From Isosphaeraceae bacterium (lineage in GTDB: Bacteria; Planctomycetota; Planctomycetia; Isosphaerales; Isosphaeraceae), in the NCBI GenBank assembly GCA_025356475.1, contig JANXSX010000219.1, forward strand, positions 1 through 34,444: 34,444 bases of DNA. The letters run 5' to 3'. The first letter of the stretch is position 1. The number at the start of each line of letters is the position of its first letter. Below are positions 34,226-34,444 of this stretch, one piece after another. Under the pieces are notes generated by a model. It was not told the origin of the DNA, ran no database searches, and saw nothing but the letters and a program-made list of their open reading frames with translations. Position numbers and translations under genes: made by a program.

Positions 34226-34444
34226 ATGCGACATATCGTCGATCCCAAACAAAATCGACTCTTCGACCCCTTCCAAGGGCTCTTCTCAAAGATCGGTCTC
34301 CGGACCATCAGCCAAGGATGGCAGGGGGTGTTTCGACACGTCATTCTCGAACTGCTACCAGTCGCGAAACTCGCTCAGCATTTCCACCTGACCATCGGCG
34401 CTCCCACCAAAGAACTCTACTCAATGGCGGGTCTCACCTTCCTG
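34226..34444 (+). CDS. Transposase, N-terminal fragment cut by window edge
   Basis: The frame is open for 73 residues to the edge: MRHIVDPKQNRLFDPFQGLF, then GWQGVFRHVILELLPV and GAPTKELYSMAGLTFL. The pattern GWQGVFRHVILEL(L/M)PV...GxPTKELYSMAGL is shared by a large group of DDE transposases often labelled IS1182- or ISNCY-like and common in planctomycetes and cyanobacteria; I recall the pattern but cannot fix the family. The start has a good ribosome site and a strong promoter upstream. The ends of the element are not identified. Confidence 0.75.
   Translation, partial: MRHIVDPKQNRLFDPFQGLFSKIGLRTISQGWQGVFRHVILELLPVAKLAQHFHLTIGAPTKELYSMAGLTFL

Noticed and set aside
34102-34344. Minus-strand frame of 80 codons at the right end
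   Set aside because: It is antisense to the transposase start and its promoter and has no recognisable content.

Overview
The window looks like a chromosomal segment from a Planctomycetota bacterium, most likely of the Gemmatales/Isosphaerales type. That placement is an inference from gene content. The strongest signs are a planctomycete c-type cytochrome protein (PSCyt1/DUF1549/DUF1553) followed by a DUF1501 protein, a TIGR03067-like secreted protein, a DUF3500 Tat protein, and an rsmH gene with no ftsL/ftsI after it. The DNA is moderately GC-rich and the genes are loosely packed in short operons on both strands.

Layout, left to right. Positions 1-169 are the end of an IS3-family element that continues off the left edge. 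From 170 to 1600 is a poor, rearranged stretch with one cytoplasmic-looking fasciclin-domain gene, a family of short repeats (one pair forms a perfect 20-bp inverted repeat) and the relic of a VapB-like antitoxin lying between repeat copies. From 1601 to 5330 are an ArsR regulator overlapping an SRPBCC/AHSA1 gene, a DMT-family exporter, a YbjN-like gene, and a DUF72/DUF2256 pair. From 5407 to 10785 are a polytopic GT39-like membrane protein, a small membrane protein divergent from glycerol kinase (glpK), a GlmU-related sugar nucleotidyltransferase and a small phosphoesterase. From 11046 to 13637 are a probably exported MsrA and an L-lactate permease family protein.

Positions 13649-14463 contain no gene I can support, yet end in a strong hairpin oriented as a plus-strand terminator. 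From 14514 to 22002 lies a secreted-enzyme block: a pectate-lyase-fold protein and a double rhamnogalacturonan-acetylesterase-like protein as one minus-strand operon, then a PQQ/sorbosone-type dehydrogenase, a Tat-exported DUF3500 protein and a secreted alpha/beta hydrolase. The first two suggest use of pectin-type plant polysaccharide.

From 22146 to 24905 is rsmH with its promoter, followed by a membrane-anchored double-LysM protein where ftsL would sit in other bacteria. From 24951 to 28427 is a MacA/MacB-like tripartite efflux operon behind a structured, dyad-rich leader. From 28624 to 33683 are the TIGR03067-like protein and the DUF1501/cytochrome pair.

The right end (33684-34444) is again accessory DNA. 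It holds a lone attC-like integron recombination site with both simple core sites and extrahelical bases, then a near-consensus sigma-70 promoter driving a transposase that runs off the edge. The most interesting signals are the solitary attC-like site, the repeat-flanked antitoxin relic, the LysM protein in the ftsL position, the plus-strand terminator with no gene before it, and the operator-like dyads before the efflux operon. I did not find a clearly new multi-gene defence or metabolic system.
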